This document shows positions 50,714 to 58,629 of a stretch of DNA of 64,000 bases, piece after piece. Under the pieces are notes generated by a model. That model searched no databases, was not told the origin of the DNA, and worked only from the letters and a program-made list of their open reading frames with translations. Source of the stretch: Halalkalicoccus sp. CGA53 (GTDB taxonomy: Archaea > Halobacteriota > Halobacteria > Halobacteriales > Halalkalicoccaceae); NCBI RefSeq assembly GCF_036429475.1, contig NZ_CP144125.1, positions 3,365,521 through 3,429,520 on the forward strand, given 5' to 3'. A program made the position numbers and the translations under genes. The stretch's first letter is position 1. Each line of letters begins with the position of its first letter.

Positions 50714-52585
50714 TCAACTCAGTAGAAGGGTTGTTATCGGCATCTCAAGAAACGTGACAAGGGGGAACAACTCCCCCCGGTTGTTTTCTCCCTCCATATG
50801 CCGTCTATAGGTTTCTTGTACATTCTCCCAATGTAGCCAATCGATTTCCTCAATTAACTCTTTGTGTTCATTAATTGTTCCGGGGATGAACTCGGTCGAT
50901 CTAATGAGTTCATTGTCATCCGTCCACGAACCGGTAGTATGATGGGGTTCCGACGGTTTTTCTTCCCGTCCGAGATATCGCTGATTGAATTTGTATGCAT
51001 AGGTTCCAAAATGACGAATCAAGAACGGATGTGATGGTTTGACACCATTATTTGCGTGTGGAATCGAAGCGAGTTTCGGGCTCAGTTTGCAGAGTGCGTC
51101 GTTGACTATATTAGTTCGTGCGTGGTACTTAATTGGCATTCTATGTTGTAAATGGAGTAAGCGAATGTCTAAAAATGGATTTCTATAAGGAAACATTTGT
51201 ACAAGGCTTTGATGGAAAAAGTACGACCAAGCGTTGGTAATGGGATAGTAGTAGCTGGATCGGATAAGCTCAATAGGGCTCGGGTAGTGTACTCCATGAC
51301 TCCTGATCCCATTTCGTCCTTGACCAATTTCGTTCCGGAGTATTGTTTCAAGGGAAACAGGCGACTCAATATACAATGGAGGGATGGACTTATCCGGGCG
51401 CGTGTAGTGCCCGTTAAGCAATAGGTCGATATACGTGTCGATACTGTCGTGACCTCGTGACAACGGAAGAGTAATCGTTTCCCCAAGAACTGGAATATCG
51501 ATGTTTCGGGTTGGAACATAATTATGTTGATAGAGAACGTCACTATACAATCCACTCATAACGACGTCAAGTTCGTCCGCGATCTCGTCTCTGAAGTTCG
51601 TCGCCTGCCCCTGATCAAATGAGCTGATGAAACTCATGTGAGAAGGATTGCGCCTGAGTGCCCGTTTCTGATAATCTTTGTCACGCTTGAGAAACTTATA
51701 ATCGTGTCCGGCCAAACTCGCGATTTCTTTTGCGATCTCAGCTTCCCGGTTCTCCCACTCATTCATATGGTAACCCGTCACTGACGAACCGAGCGTCGCA
51801 GCAGCAATCAATCGCGAGTCGATTCCTCCACTCAATAACACACCGTACTCCGCGTCTTCCGAAGTACGGTCGGCGATAGCACGCTCGAAACGATCCGCGA
51901 ACTCACGGACGAAATACGAATAGGGCCGGTCCAGCGGGCGGTACTCCGGTCGCCAGTAGACGGCCGTCTCGCTCTCGCCAGTCGAAACGTCGATCGCCGT
52001 CCGCGAAGCCGGCGGGAGTTTCTCGATCCCCTCAAGCGGCGTCCGCGTCCCGAGCACTCGCTCGAAGGCGAAATACTCGTAGATATACCGATCGAACCCT
52101 GTTTCGATGGCCGGATGGCGCGCGAGTGACTGGATCCGCGAGGAGAACACGAACCCGCCGTCCGAGGTCCGCACGTAGAAGACAGGCCGGGATCCGAGCC
52201 GGTCCGTACAGAGCGTCACCGTCCCCGCAGCCGCGTCGTAGACGAGAATCACGAACTCGCCGTTCAGATACTCGACGAACTCGATACCGTACTGCTCGTA
52301 CAGCCGAGCGCAGTACGCCGCATCGGCCAAATCCGGGTGGATATCCCGCCGCTGGGTATATCCCTCCGGCCCGTCACAGCCGACGATCGAACCCCAGACC
52401 CAAAGCCGCACGCCGTCGACCTCGGCAGGCTGATCGCCATCGTAGAAGTCGTGCCGCGAGAGGTGAACGGAGAGCGCGTCGTCGTCGTACCGACGCACAA
52501 TCTCGTCGTCCCACCATCGGAGAGCCTCGCCGAACGATCGGTCTGATCCGGCGTCGCTACCGATCGTTCCGCAGATACCTACCAT
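50714..52585 (-). CDS. asparagine-synthase-like protein lacking the N-terminal cysteine
   Basis: A 623-residue protein with both asparagine-synthase parts. The N-terminal half has the class II glutaminase fold (TLCTDRLGSRPVFYVRTSDG, FVFSSRIQSLARHP) but starts MVGICGTIGSD, so the usual Cys2 nucleophile is replaced by Val and the nearest Cys is residue 5. The C-terminal half keeps the PP-loop SGGIDSRLIAAA for acyl-adenylate formation. It may therefore use ammonia or another amine rather than glutamine. In this setting it more likely forms an amide on a glycan acid or amino-acid substituent than free asparagine. The gene opens a minus-strand group with the ATP-grasp genes. Confidence 0.75.
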   Translation of the reverse strand: MVGICGTIGSDAGSDRSFGEALRWWDDEIVRRYDDDALSVHLSRHDFYDGDQPAEVDGVRLWVWGSIVGCDGPEGYTQRRDIHPDLADAAYCARLYEQYGIEFVEYLNGEFVILVYDAAAGTVTLCTDRLGSRPVFYVRTSDGGFVFSSRIQSLARHPAIETGFDRYIYEYFAFERVLGTRTPLEGIEKLPPASRTAIDVSTGESETAVYWRPEYRPLDRPYSYFVREFADRFERAIADRTSEDAEYGVLLSGGIDSRLIAAATLGSSVTGYHMNEWENREAEIAKEIASLAGHDYKFLKRDKDYQKRALRRNPSHMSFISSFDQGQATNFRDEIADELDVVMSGLYSDVLYQHNYVPTRNIDIPVLGETITLPLSRGHDSIDTYIDLLLNGHYTRPDKSIPPLYIESPVSLETILRNEIGQGRNGIRSHGVHYPSPIELIRSSYYYPITNAWSYFFHQSLVQMFPYRNPFLDIRLLHLQHRMPIKYHARTNIVNDALCKLSPKLASIPHANNGVKPSHPFLIRHFGTYAYKFNQRYLGREEKPSEPHHTTGSWTDDNELIRSTEFIPGTINEHKELIEEIDWLHWENVQETYRRHMEGENNRGELFPLVTFLEMPITTLLLS

Positions 52586-52772
52586 ACGATCACACCTTTC
52601 GATCCGTGCATAAACCTTGCTGAAGACGCAGTTAGACGATACAGAGGGGTGAGTGATTCAGTTGATACCGAACCGGATGCTCGGATCGCCGCCATGCCGA
52701 GAGACGCGAACGAATCGGCCACTGCGAGAGTGACCGAAAACGTATTGTATTATATATCCGTTTCTTGATAGA

Positions 52773-54047
52773 GTGCGTCCCGCTCTCAGGCGGCTTCGAC
52801 ACGGCCTCGCTCACCTCCTCAGCTTTGAGGTCGTCTTCGCCCTGTTCCTCTTCGCGGGCGTCTTCAAGGCCTCGCCGCATCTCACGTGGGTTCCCTACGA
52901 CCTCACGGCAACGTTCGCGGTTCTCTCCGGCCTCTTCGCGATCACTCTGCTCCTCACGAAGCGCGTCGACCTCCGATCGAAATCGCTAGTAATCGTCGCT
53001 CTATTCGGTCTCTTTCTCGCGTACGCACTCCTCACCGTCCTGTGGACCCTAAGCGAGATCTATGTCCAGGAGAAGGCCTTGCGGCTCGCGAGCGTTACCG
53101 CTTTCTCGCTGGTTGGTTGTGCCCTTATCGTCGGGGCGGACCGACTCCGACTCCGCCGGTTCCTGGCGGCCACGCTCGTCCTCGCGCTCGTCACCGCCGC
53201 CGCAACCATCTACCCGTTCACCATCCACGGCCCCGTCAGGATCGAGCCGTTCGGGACGACCTATCTCATCCTCGGCCGGATGATCGGCTTCGGTGCGGTG
53301 ATCGCCGCCTGGTACCTCCTGTTCGTCTCGCGGTCGTTCCCCCGATCAATCGCCGCCATCTGTGCGTTCGTCCCGATGGTTTTCGCCCTGTTGATCCTCG
53401 ATGGGCGCGGACCGCTAGCCTCCACGACGGTCACGGTCGGCCTGCTCGCCATCGGGGCGCTCGTGCTCACCCCAGTACACCGACGCCTGGAACGAGTGAT
53501 CCCGGGGGTCGCCGGGGCCGGAATCATTGTGATCGCCATCGACCGCTACGGTCACACGCTCCGGGTCTACGAGAAGTTCCGGGCGACGTTCAGCACGAAC
53601 CCTGATCCGGCGACCGCCGGCCGACTTGCGAACTGGGAGGCGGCTTACGCGACCTGGCGCTCGGGACGTACGGTCACCGGTCACGGCCTGGGGAGTTGGG
53701 GACCGCTCACCGACCAGACGATCCACTGGCCGCACAACATCGTCCTCGAACTCCTCGTCGAACTCGGTCTAATCGGCCTGCTGCTCTTCTTCCTACCGAT
53801 CGTGGTCGGTCTCTGGCTCTCGGTCACTGGCTACCTGGACACTCGGGATCCCGAGTACGTCGCCGTCCTCGCGCTGTTCGTCTACATGCTTCTCAACGCA
53901 CAGGTAACCGGCGACTTCAACGACAACCGGTTCCTCTTCGCCACTGTCGGCCTGCTCTGTTACGGAGCGACCGCGGAGCCGCGGATGGCGTGGATGAAGG
54001 ACCTCTTCGAGGCGTGGACAAGAACCCTCCTCACCGATCGCAAGTAA
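52773..54047 (+). CDS. O-antigen ligase/polymerase (Wzy_C) family membrane protein
   Basis: A 424-residue polytopic protein with about eleven helices and a GTG start. The external loop carries GRLANWEAAYATWRSGRTVT and HGLGSWGPL, followed by HWPHNIVLELLVELGLIGLL, the histidine-containing H-N-x-x-L-E motif of O-antigen ligases. It transfers or polymerises finished lipid-linked glycan at the cell surface. The layout is shared with the gene at 9524-11086 but the sequence differs. It is divergent from the asparagine-synthase-like gene and is the last intact glycan gene. Confidence 0.77.
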   Translation: MRPALRRLRHGLAHLLSFEVVFALFLFAGVFKASPHLTWVPYDLTATFAVLSGLFAITLLLTKRVDLRSKSLVIVALFGLFLAYALLTVLWTLSEIYVQEKALRLASVTAFSLVGCALIVGADRLRLRRFLAATLVLALVTAAATIYPFTIHGPVRIEPFGTTYLILGRMIGFGAVIAAWYLLFVSRSFPRSIAAICAFVPMVFALLILDGRGPLASTTVTVGLLAIGALVLTPVHRRLERVIPGVAGAGIIVIAIDRYGHTLRVYEKFRATFSTNPDPATAGRLANWEAAYATWRSGRTVTGHGLGSWGPLTDQTIHWPHNIVLELLVELGLIGLLLFFLPIVVGLWLSVTGYLDTRDPEYVAVLALFVYMLLNAQVTGDFNDNRFLFATVGLLCYGATAEPRMAWMKDLFEAWTRTLLTDRK

Positions 54048-54299
54048 ACACCAGCTGTGAGGACCGGTTCGGGATCCTGACCGTGATACCCCTCTCAGAG
54101 TTCACAGCGGTGCCCGACGGCGAGCAAACCGGTGTCCAAACAGACCTCGAGACCCGGCCACCGGAACCCCATCATCGAACCGGTCTGGTACGCGACGTGA
54201 CTGATCGCACTCTTCGTGATCGATCTGAAAGTGACAGGGACCGAGCTCTGTGTGAGTCGAATCCTGATGCTAGCCACACGACCGCGTTTCCTCGGCCAT

Positions 54300-54670
54300 G
54301 GTGAACTGGATCCGATCGAGTTTGTTCGCGATGCAGGACGAGACCAGCTGGAGCTGGACGTTCGCCAGCACCGACACTGACGAGGAGGAATCCACAACAC
54401 GTCCTCTCCGTGCTCCACGGCATCGCTCTCCCCGTCAGTGATCACGACGACCGGGGCGCCACGCGACTGGATTTCCCGGACGTTCCCGATCGTCTTCCGG
54501 GCCTGTTCGTCATCGCCGGTGACCACGGCGAACACCGTGAGCTCGTCGTCGACGAGCGCGACACCCGCCGAATCGTACCCCCGATAGTCGAGCCCGGAGA
54601 GACCGCTTCGCAAGGCATCGATGACCGCTGGCCCGTCTGACCCACCGATGTAGCCGACGATGCCACACAT
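54300..54670 (-). pseudogene. glmS: glmS deletion relic
   Basis: It starts [14 protein letters not shown] and keeps the first 46 codons up to DDELTV. It then jumps in frame to [20 protein letters not shown], codon about 509 of the intact glmS at 33239-35041. A second small deletion after WIPP shifts frame; the remaining text still matches [12 protein letters not shown] and A-x-x-L-x-R to near the original end. The junction shares CGGTG with both parental sites. The catalytic domains are gone, so the product cannot be an active enzyme. Confidence 0.9.
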
Positions 54671-54840
54671 CAGAGAGCGTGCGCTGTCCCGGCGAAGAGT
54701 CGAACCGAGTTATCGGTGTGAGAACCACCGGTCGGTCCAGAAATAACGGTACCGTGGTGATGAGATCGCCATATGTTCGGTCGAGATCGTACTCCAGTCC
54801 ATACTCGCATGTGAAATCAGATATAAAGTCTTTCTGAGGA
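54671..54840 (-). repeat. duplicated glmS upstream region
   Basis: It aligns at about 90 percent with 35042-35225 upstream of intact glmS, including accgagttatcggtgtgaga. It lacks a 9-bp stretch present there. The relic therefore retains the promoter-side DNA of a full glmS copy. Confidence 0.75.
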
Positions 54841-54976
54841 CAATGTAGTGGCCTTAGATCACGGAAAAACCATGATCCCCAAACCTCGATGATCTCGAGT
54901 GCCGCGACCGAATTCGAGAAGGTCTCGAAGCATCCCACTTGCGGTTCGAACCTAACTCGATGAATCGATAGTATAG
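54841..54976. other. intergenic remainder, no gene seen
   Basis: About 135 bp between the duplicated glmS upstream region and the winged-helix gene. No coding or repeat signal was seen. Confidence 0.4.
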
Positions 54977-55207
54977 CTATCTGGACGGGTCTGAGATCAA
55001 TTCGTAAAGCCCTGTGTCGTATAGATTCCTCGCGTGATCGTGCTCTACGAATCGCGTGAGGCGCTGTTGAATATACGCGCTCGTCACCTCACGGGTACCC
55101 TCATCGATCATGCGTTCACGAACGTAAACCGGAGTAACGCGTCCCTCTCGTAGATAACTCAAAAGCTCGAGATCGATTTCCCGCAAATCCGCCTCATCCA
55201 AGGACAT
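54977..55207 (-). CDS. winged-helix DNA-binding protein, PhiH1-repressor-like
   Basis: A 76-residue protein: ADLREIDLELLSYLREGRVT, then the recognition helix VTSAYIQQRLTRFVEHDHAR and the wing NLYDTGLYELISDPSR, the shortest form of the haloarchaeal winged-helix repressors. A TATA-like TTGTAATAG lies about 27 nt upstream on the minus strand. It is divergent from the CxxC operon at 55409, with about 200 bp between starts, so it may regulate that operon. The broken gene at 32331-32564 stands in a similar position ahead of the other CxxC pair. Confidence 0.7.
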   Translation of the reverse strand: MSLDEADLREIDLELLSYLREGRVTPVYVRERMIDEGTREVTSAYIQQRLTRFVEHDHARNLYDTGLYELISDPSR

Positions 55208-55362
55208 GACGATTATTTCGTTACCGCCTATTACAAGGTTACTGTTGGAACCAACGGATGAATCATATTCCGTCAGCTTTCGTAGTGAGTTTACAAAGTA
55301 ATCTATATCAGGCTGGCCACGTTAGAGGTACTGTGAAGCGCGGACTGCTGAGAATTGGTCTC

Positions 55363-55408
55363 GGCCGGGTGTCCAAGCACCCGACCTCGCGCTTCCAAGG
55401 CAGGAAGC
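55363..55408 (+). promoter_or_regulatory. two-hairpin leader B, abutting a start codon
   Basis: Stem 1 pairs CGGGTG (55366-55371) with CACCCG (55378-55383) around a six-base loop, extended past a C.A mismatch to GG/CC. Stem 2 pairs GCTTCC (55391-55396) with GGAAGC (55403-55408). The ATG at 55409 follows immediately. Relative to leader A the second pair of stem 1 is exchanged (C-G to G-C), a compensatory change. Confidence 0.6.
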
Positions 55409-55600
55409 ATGCAAACGAACACGCCCACGGCTAATGAGAGTAGCGACGAACGAAGACCCACCGACCGGCCGCTCGACGGCGCACGCTCGCTCCTCAGAGC
55501 GACGCTGTTAGACGATCGACTCCCGGAGTTCGAGGTCTATCAGGCACTCTGTGAGTGCTCACTCCCGCGATCGATCACGGACTTAGAGGAGCGGCGATGA
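55409..55600 (+). CDS. small acidic protein of the CxxC operon
   Basis: A 63-residue protein with a polar N-terminus and a helical second half (LLRATLLDDRLPEFEVYQAL, CECSLPRSITDLEERR). Two Cys lie in a C-x-C. The ATG directly follows hairpin leader B; 18 upstream codons in the same frame belong to the leader. The stop overlaps the next ATG (ATGA). No family is recognised. Confidence 0.45.
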   Translation: MQTNTPTANESSDERRPTDRPLDGARSLLRATLLDDRLPEFEVYQALCECSLPRSITDLEERR

Positions 55601-55725
55601 GTCCCAGCGAGACCGACCTCCTCGAGTGTCCGGTCTGTGGCGCGCTCGGACTCACCGAACGGATCGTCGACCACGACTGTCGTGCGTTCCTCGAGAGCCG
55701 ACACCGGAGACCCCGCTCGCTATGA
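55597..55725 (+). CDS. 42-residue zinc-ribbon protein
   Basis: It encodes SETDLLECPVCGALGLTERI then VDHDCRAFLESRHRR. C-P-x-C-G is a classic half zinc ribbon; the second half is H-x-C. Its ATG overlaps the previous stop and its TGA overlaps the next ATG at 55722 (both ATGA). Continuous coupling on both sides supports a real gene despite its size. Confidence 0.5.
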   Translation: MSPSETDLLECPVCGALGLTERIVDHDCRAFLESRHRRPRSL

Positions 55726-56105
55726 GGGTCGAAACGACGCTCGAACAGGCGCTCTCGGGAACGACGATCACGCTCGCATCTCAGGTTCGGTGTCGTGAGT
55801 GCTCGCGAACACTCACCGAGGGCGATCCGATCCTCGCAGGGTCGGAAAAACGAGGCGGTGAGTGGACGCTCACGCGGGTGGTCTGTAAGAGCTGTCCACC
55901 GGAACCCCCGACCGACACCCCGATCGTCTCGGGTCGGATCGCCAGCACGGCCGACCTCGCGAACCAGCGACACACACTTACGCTCTCCGACGTCGGACTG
56001 ATCGAGACGGCTCGCCACGACGACTCCGAATGTAATGAGCAGACCGACCCCATCCCAGCGTGTCGGCCGAGCCGATCCCCGAACCCGGAGGGCGAGAACG
56101 GGTGA
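55722..56105 (+). CDS. CxxC protein with EGD motif
   Basis: A 127-residue protein. CRECSRTLTEGDPILAGSEK and VVCKSCPPEP supply two CxxC pairs about 35 residues apart, paralogous to the protein at 32968-33231. The C-terminal half (TADLANQRHTLTLSDVGLIE onward) is extra. The start is coupled to the 42-residue gene. The last codons overlap the next GTG start at 56102 (GTGA). Confidence 0.6.
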   Translation: MRVETTLEQALSGTTITLASQVRCRECSRTLTEGDPILAGSEKRGGEWTLTRVVCKSCPPEPPTDTPIVSGRIASTADLANQRHTLTLSDVGLIETARHDDSECNEQTDPIPACRPSRSPNPEGENG

Positions 56106-56779
56106 ACCCGGACAAACCAACACTCGCGTCCATCTCCGAGCGTCTCGACGAACTCACGGAGCGCGTCGGGGACCTGGAGACCGAGCTGCGTGGGCTCGAA
56201 TCCGAATCGAGATCGGAATCCACGGTCGAAACACAGCCCACTCTCGAACTCCGTGGGACCACCTCCCCGGACGATGCGAGCCTCGATCAGATCTGGATCG
56301 CCGGCCATCCGATCGGGCTGATGCTCACGCGCCGTCGGCGGGAGATCGAACGGCTTCGCGAGGAGATCGACGAACGACGCCTGGACGGTCTCGAAACCGA
56401 CCTCCCCGCAGATCGCCTGCTCCCGATCCAGCAGGTCACCAGGACCTCCGAGGTCGATCCCTCGGTTCTGAGCGCGAACGATCGACGTGCGGCGGTCGTC
56501 TGGTCGAACCTCTTCGAGAGCTGTGATCGCACCCCGACGAAACTCGTCCTCGACTCGAGCGCGGTAAAGACGATCCTGCAGGTGAGCGAGGGGGAACGCC
56601 CGCACAACGAGACCGTCCGACGCGTGATGGAGCGTGTCGCCGACCTCGCCGGGGACCTCGTTAGCTGTGAGATCCACCGGACGAGAAAGGCACTCGTGAT
56701 CGATCGAGCCGAGCTCGCCGCGTTCGTCGACGACATCGACGAGCGGTTCGCGATTGCCGAACAGGAGAGAACCCGATGA
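56102..56779 (+). CDS. coiled-coil protein of the CxxC operon
   Basis: A 225-residue protein. The N-terminal coiled coil (LASISERLDELTERVGDLET) is followed by a linker, then a second helical segment (LTRRRREIERLREEIDERRL). The C-terminal domain (about 130-225) has NDRRAAVVWSNLFESC and SSAVKTILQVSEGERPHNET with alternation typical of winged-helix DNA-binding proteins. A GTG at 56060 is possible, but 56102 overlaps the previous stop as in the rest of the operon. This may be the effector or DNA-binding member of the operon. No known family is recognised. Confidence 0.55.
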   Translation: MNPDKPTLASISERLDELTERVGDLETELRGLESESRSESTVETQPTLELRGTTSPDDASLDQIWIAGHPIGLMLTRRRREIERLREEIDERRLDGLETDLPADRLLPIQQVTRTSEVDPSVLSANDRRAAVVWSNLFESCDRTPTKLVLDSSAVKTILQVSEGERPHNETVRRVMERVADLAGDLVSCEIHRTRKALVIDRAELAAFVDDIDERFAIAEQERTR

Positions 56780-56847
56780 ACGCCCGCGGATACCAGCCGG
56801 ACCGTCACGATGTTGTGACGGCTGACGGGGGAGGACGTGTGATCTGA
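56776..56847 (+). CDS. possible 23-residue peptide
   Basis: ATG overlaps the stop of the coiled-coil gene (ATGA) and opens 23 codons ending GGGRVI and TGA. It continues the chain of overlapping starts. It spans the left arm of the inverted repeat at 56803, so it may be fortuitous. Confidence 0.2.
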   Translation: MNARGYQPDRHDVVTADGGGRVI

Positions 56848-57015
56848 TAGTCCCCGTGCGGTCGCTCGGATCGACCTGTCGACGAACACACCCATCGATC
56901 GGCGTCGACCGGGCCTGACGGTGGGTCGACTACTCGTGGGTACATCGCCCGGTCGTCGCCGGTCGTATCCCCGTTCACTGGAAGCGGTCGATTCGACCAT
57001 CACAACATCGTGACG
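56803..57015. repeat. 213-bp interval bounded by 16-bp inverted repeats
   Basis: CGTCACGATGTTGTGA at 56803-56818 is the exact reverse complement of TCACAACATCGTGACG at 57000-57015, with matching GG one base further inward. Each arm also contains the small palindrome TCAC-GATGTT-GTGA. The interior shows no gene. It could be a paired operator or the ends of a small mobile element inserted after the CxxC operon. Confidence 0.5.
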
Positions 57016-57469
57016 CGTGACCCACGAGCGGCCGGTCGCCACGAACGTGGCACTCCCCGAGGCTTACTGGACGATCTACGAGACCGAAACGAACCGGAAA
57101 GCAACTGGGGAGAGACGCGTTCGCCCAACGGAGCGACCACACGAACGAGGGCCGATAGAACGGCGCTCTTTCAGCCCGTTGGTCCACTGCCGGTGGACTA
57201 AGCCTCTCCTCATCTCGTTCCCCGGTCCGTACCTAACGGGCGAATAGCAGTCGGAATCTCGCCTCACGGTGTTTTGCATGGGGTGTTCAGGGCGGGATTC
57301 GCCTCTGTCTCGCTATGTTTGACGAACGCGACCGGAGACTGCAGTGAGTTCGTTCACGAGCGATTCCGGCTCCCCGATCGACCGTCGATCCACGACGACG
57401 ACTCCGGCCATCGCGTGTCGATGTCTCGGAGAGTCGGAACCGACGGGCGAACCCCGTGCAGTCGTTTCG
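57016..57469. other. gene-poor interval
   Basis: A 76-codon GTG frame at 57017-57247 is open but shows no fold or family. An antisense PIN-domain relic begins just downstream. Nothing else was identified. Confidence 0.35.
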
Positions 57470-57589
57470 TTACATCCCGCGCTCGCGGAGCCGGATCACC
57501 TCGACGTCCGGTACCTCGTCGTACTCGGCGTCACCACAGATGACTAACGAACACTCCAGGGTCGACGCCGTCGCGAGTGCGTAATAGAG
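57470..57589 (-). pseudogene. 3' remnant of a PIN-domain toxin gene
   Basis: Read on the minus strand, codons from 57589 give LYYALATASTLECSLVICGD and AEYDEVPDVEVIRLRERGM followed by TAA. This is the last third of a VapC-type PIN domain: helix with A-x-A, then the SLVICGDAEYDE strand with D, and the closing V-E-V strand. The upstream two thirds are missing or unrecognisable, so the gene is decayed. Confidence 0.5.
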
Positions 57590-57699
57590 TAGAGGGTGTC
57601 ATACAACAGTTCATATGCCCTGGTTTCTGTCATGCTGGATCGATCAATACAGGTGACGCACGCATCGTTCTAGACGGAGGACCAATATGGGATCTATTC

Positions 57700-58173
57700 T
57701 TACTGCGAATCTACTTCTTCGTAGTACTCGATAATCTCCTTCAAACACCACTGGTTGAGTCCTTGTGATGCGAGCGTGAAAACCAACGTTGAGACAGGCT
57801 TGCGTTTGTACGCTGCGTAGAGACCATAGAGCCCTATTGGGATACTCACGGTGTTTAGGATCTGTGGGTAGCCGAGACCGATGAGGCGGTGCCCGTCGTT
57901 AGTCCAGCGTTCTTCAGCACGTACGACCTTGTACATCCAGTCATCCAACTCTTCACTTGGTTCGCGGAATAGCACCGGATTGATGATTAAGAACAGGAGA
58001 GTGAGCCCCAACAACTTCCATTGCCGATGGTAGAGTGCGCCCACGGCCACGAACCCTGCTGCCATTCGACTCCACCCGCTCTTCGGATTGGAGTGTCTGG
58101 CCCACATGTTCTCCATCTCCGTCAACTCTGTGAGCATATCGACTATCTCGAAAGTGAGACGTTCCACTGTCAC
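57700..58173 (-). CDS. DUF6653 family membrane protein
   Basis: A 157-residue protein. MENMWARHSNPKSGWSRMAA is the haloarchaeal DUF6653 hallmark. Two or three helices follow (about residues 38-60, 104-122 and 128-146), with a loop rich in charged residues (REPSEELDDWMYKVVRAEER). The frame also offers in-frame ATGs at codons 13 and 20, but the full frame fits. Function unknown; it stands alone between a toxin relic and a structured intergenic element. Confidence 0.65.
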   Translation of the reverse strand: MTVERLTFEIVDMLTELTEMENMWARHSNPKSGWSRMAAGFVAVGALYHRQWKLLGLTLLFLIINPVLFREPSEELDDWMYKVVRAEERWTNDGHRLIGLGYPQILNTVSIPIGLYGLYAAYKRKPVSTLVFTLASQGLNQWCLKEIIEYYEEVDSQ

Positions 58174-58298
58174 ATTAACATTCCGCCACAGCGTTCAGTA
58201 AGCATACCTACTGAGCGGTCGGTTCATCACTCTACTGACTTGAAAACAATACCGTGTCAATCGTTGAATGACACCCTTTAGAGTACGTTAGAAAGCCC

Positions 58299-58377
58299 GA
58301 AGACTTCCGCTGATCCCCATCAGTCGGTGGCAACGCTGTACTGTCGGCGGGTACCACCGACTGATCACAGCGTCTTC
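58299..58377. repeat. complex fold-back element upstream of a small Cys gene
   Basis: ATCAGTCGGTGG (58319-58330) pairs perfectly with CCACCGACTGAT (58354-58365). Outer GAAGAC (58299-58304) pairs with GTCTTC (58372-58377). ACGCTGT in the central loop (58333-58339) also complements ACAGCGT downstream (58367-58373), giving a possible pseudoknot or alternative fold. It lies 30 bp before the TATA box of the 58438 gene. Confidence 0.5.
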
Positions 58378-58406
58378 AGTGTGATGTCAGCGGAGACATA
58401 GTGTGG

Positions 58407-58415
58407 TATTTATTT
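58407..58415 (+). promoter_or_regulatory. TATA box of the small Cys gene
   Basis: TATTTATTT is centred 27 nt before the ATG at 58438, the leaderless spacing. Confidence 0.4.
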
Positions 58416-58437
58416 CGATTGGTCACCTAAGGGCTGT

Positions 58438-58629
58438 ATGAGTGAGGCATTCAAGTGTGATGGATGTGAAGGGTATACGGATGGGAGACCTTCTGCGGTT
58501 CTAACAGACCACGATCGTCCAGTTTCACAGTCAGGAGACGGATCAGGCGAAAGCCCTCGAGAGTACGATCTCTGTAAGTCCTGTCTTGGAACGATCAAAG
58601 AAAATGTCCTTACTAACGGGGTGAGGTAA
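58438..58629 (+). CDS. small Cys-rich protein
   Basis: A 63-residue protein. FKCDGCEGYTDGRPSAVL and YDLCKSCLGTIKENVL give two CxxC pairs about 38 residues apart, enough for one zinc site. It stands alone after a structured intergenic element, with a well-placed TATA box. It differs in sequence from the EGD-type CxxC proteins. Function unknown. Confidence 0.55.
   Translation: MSEAFKCDGCEGYTDGRPSAVLTDHDRPVSQSGDGSGESPREYDLCKSCLGTIKENVLTNGVR

Noticed and set aside
53415-53735. Antisense frame over the second O-antigen-ligase gene
   Set aside because: No domain; the plus strand carries helices and the HNIVLE motif.
54930-54965. GGTTCGAACC near 54942 as a possible tRNA T-arm
   Set aside because: No acceptor, D-arm or anticodon stem could be formed around it.
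57017-57247. 76-codon GTG frame after the inverted repeat at 57000-57015
   Set aside because: Possible but unsupported: no domain and arginine/proline-rich text typical of chance frames in GC-rich DNA.
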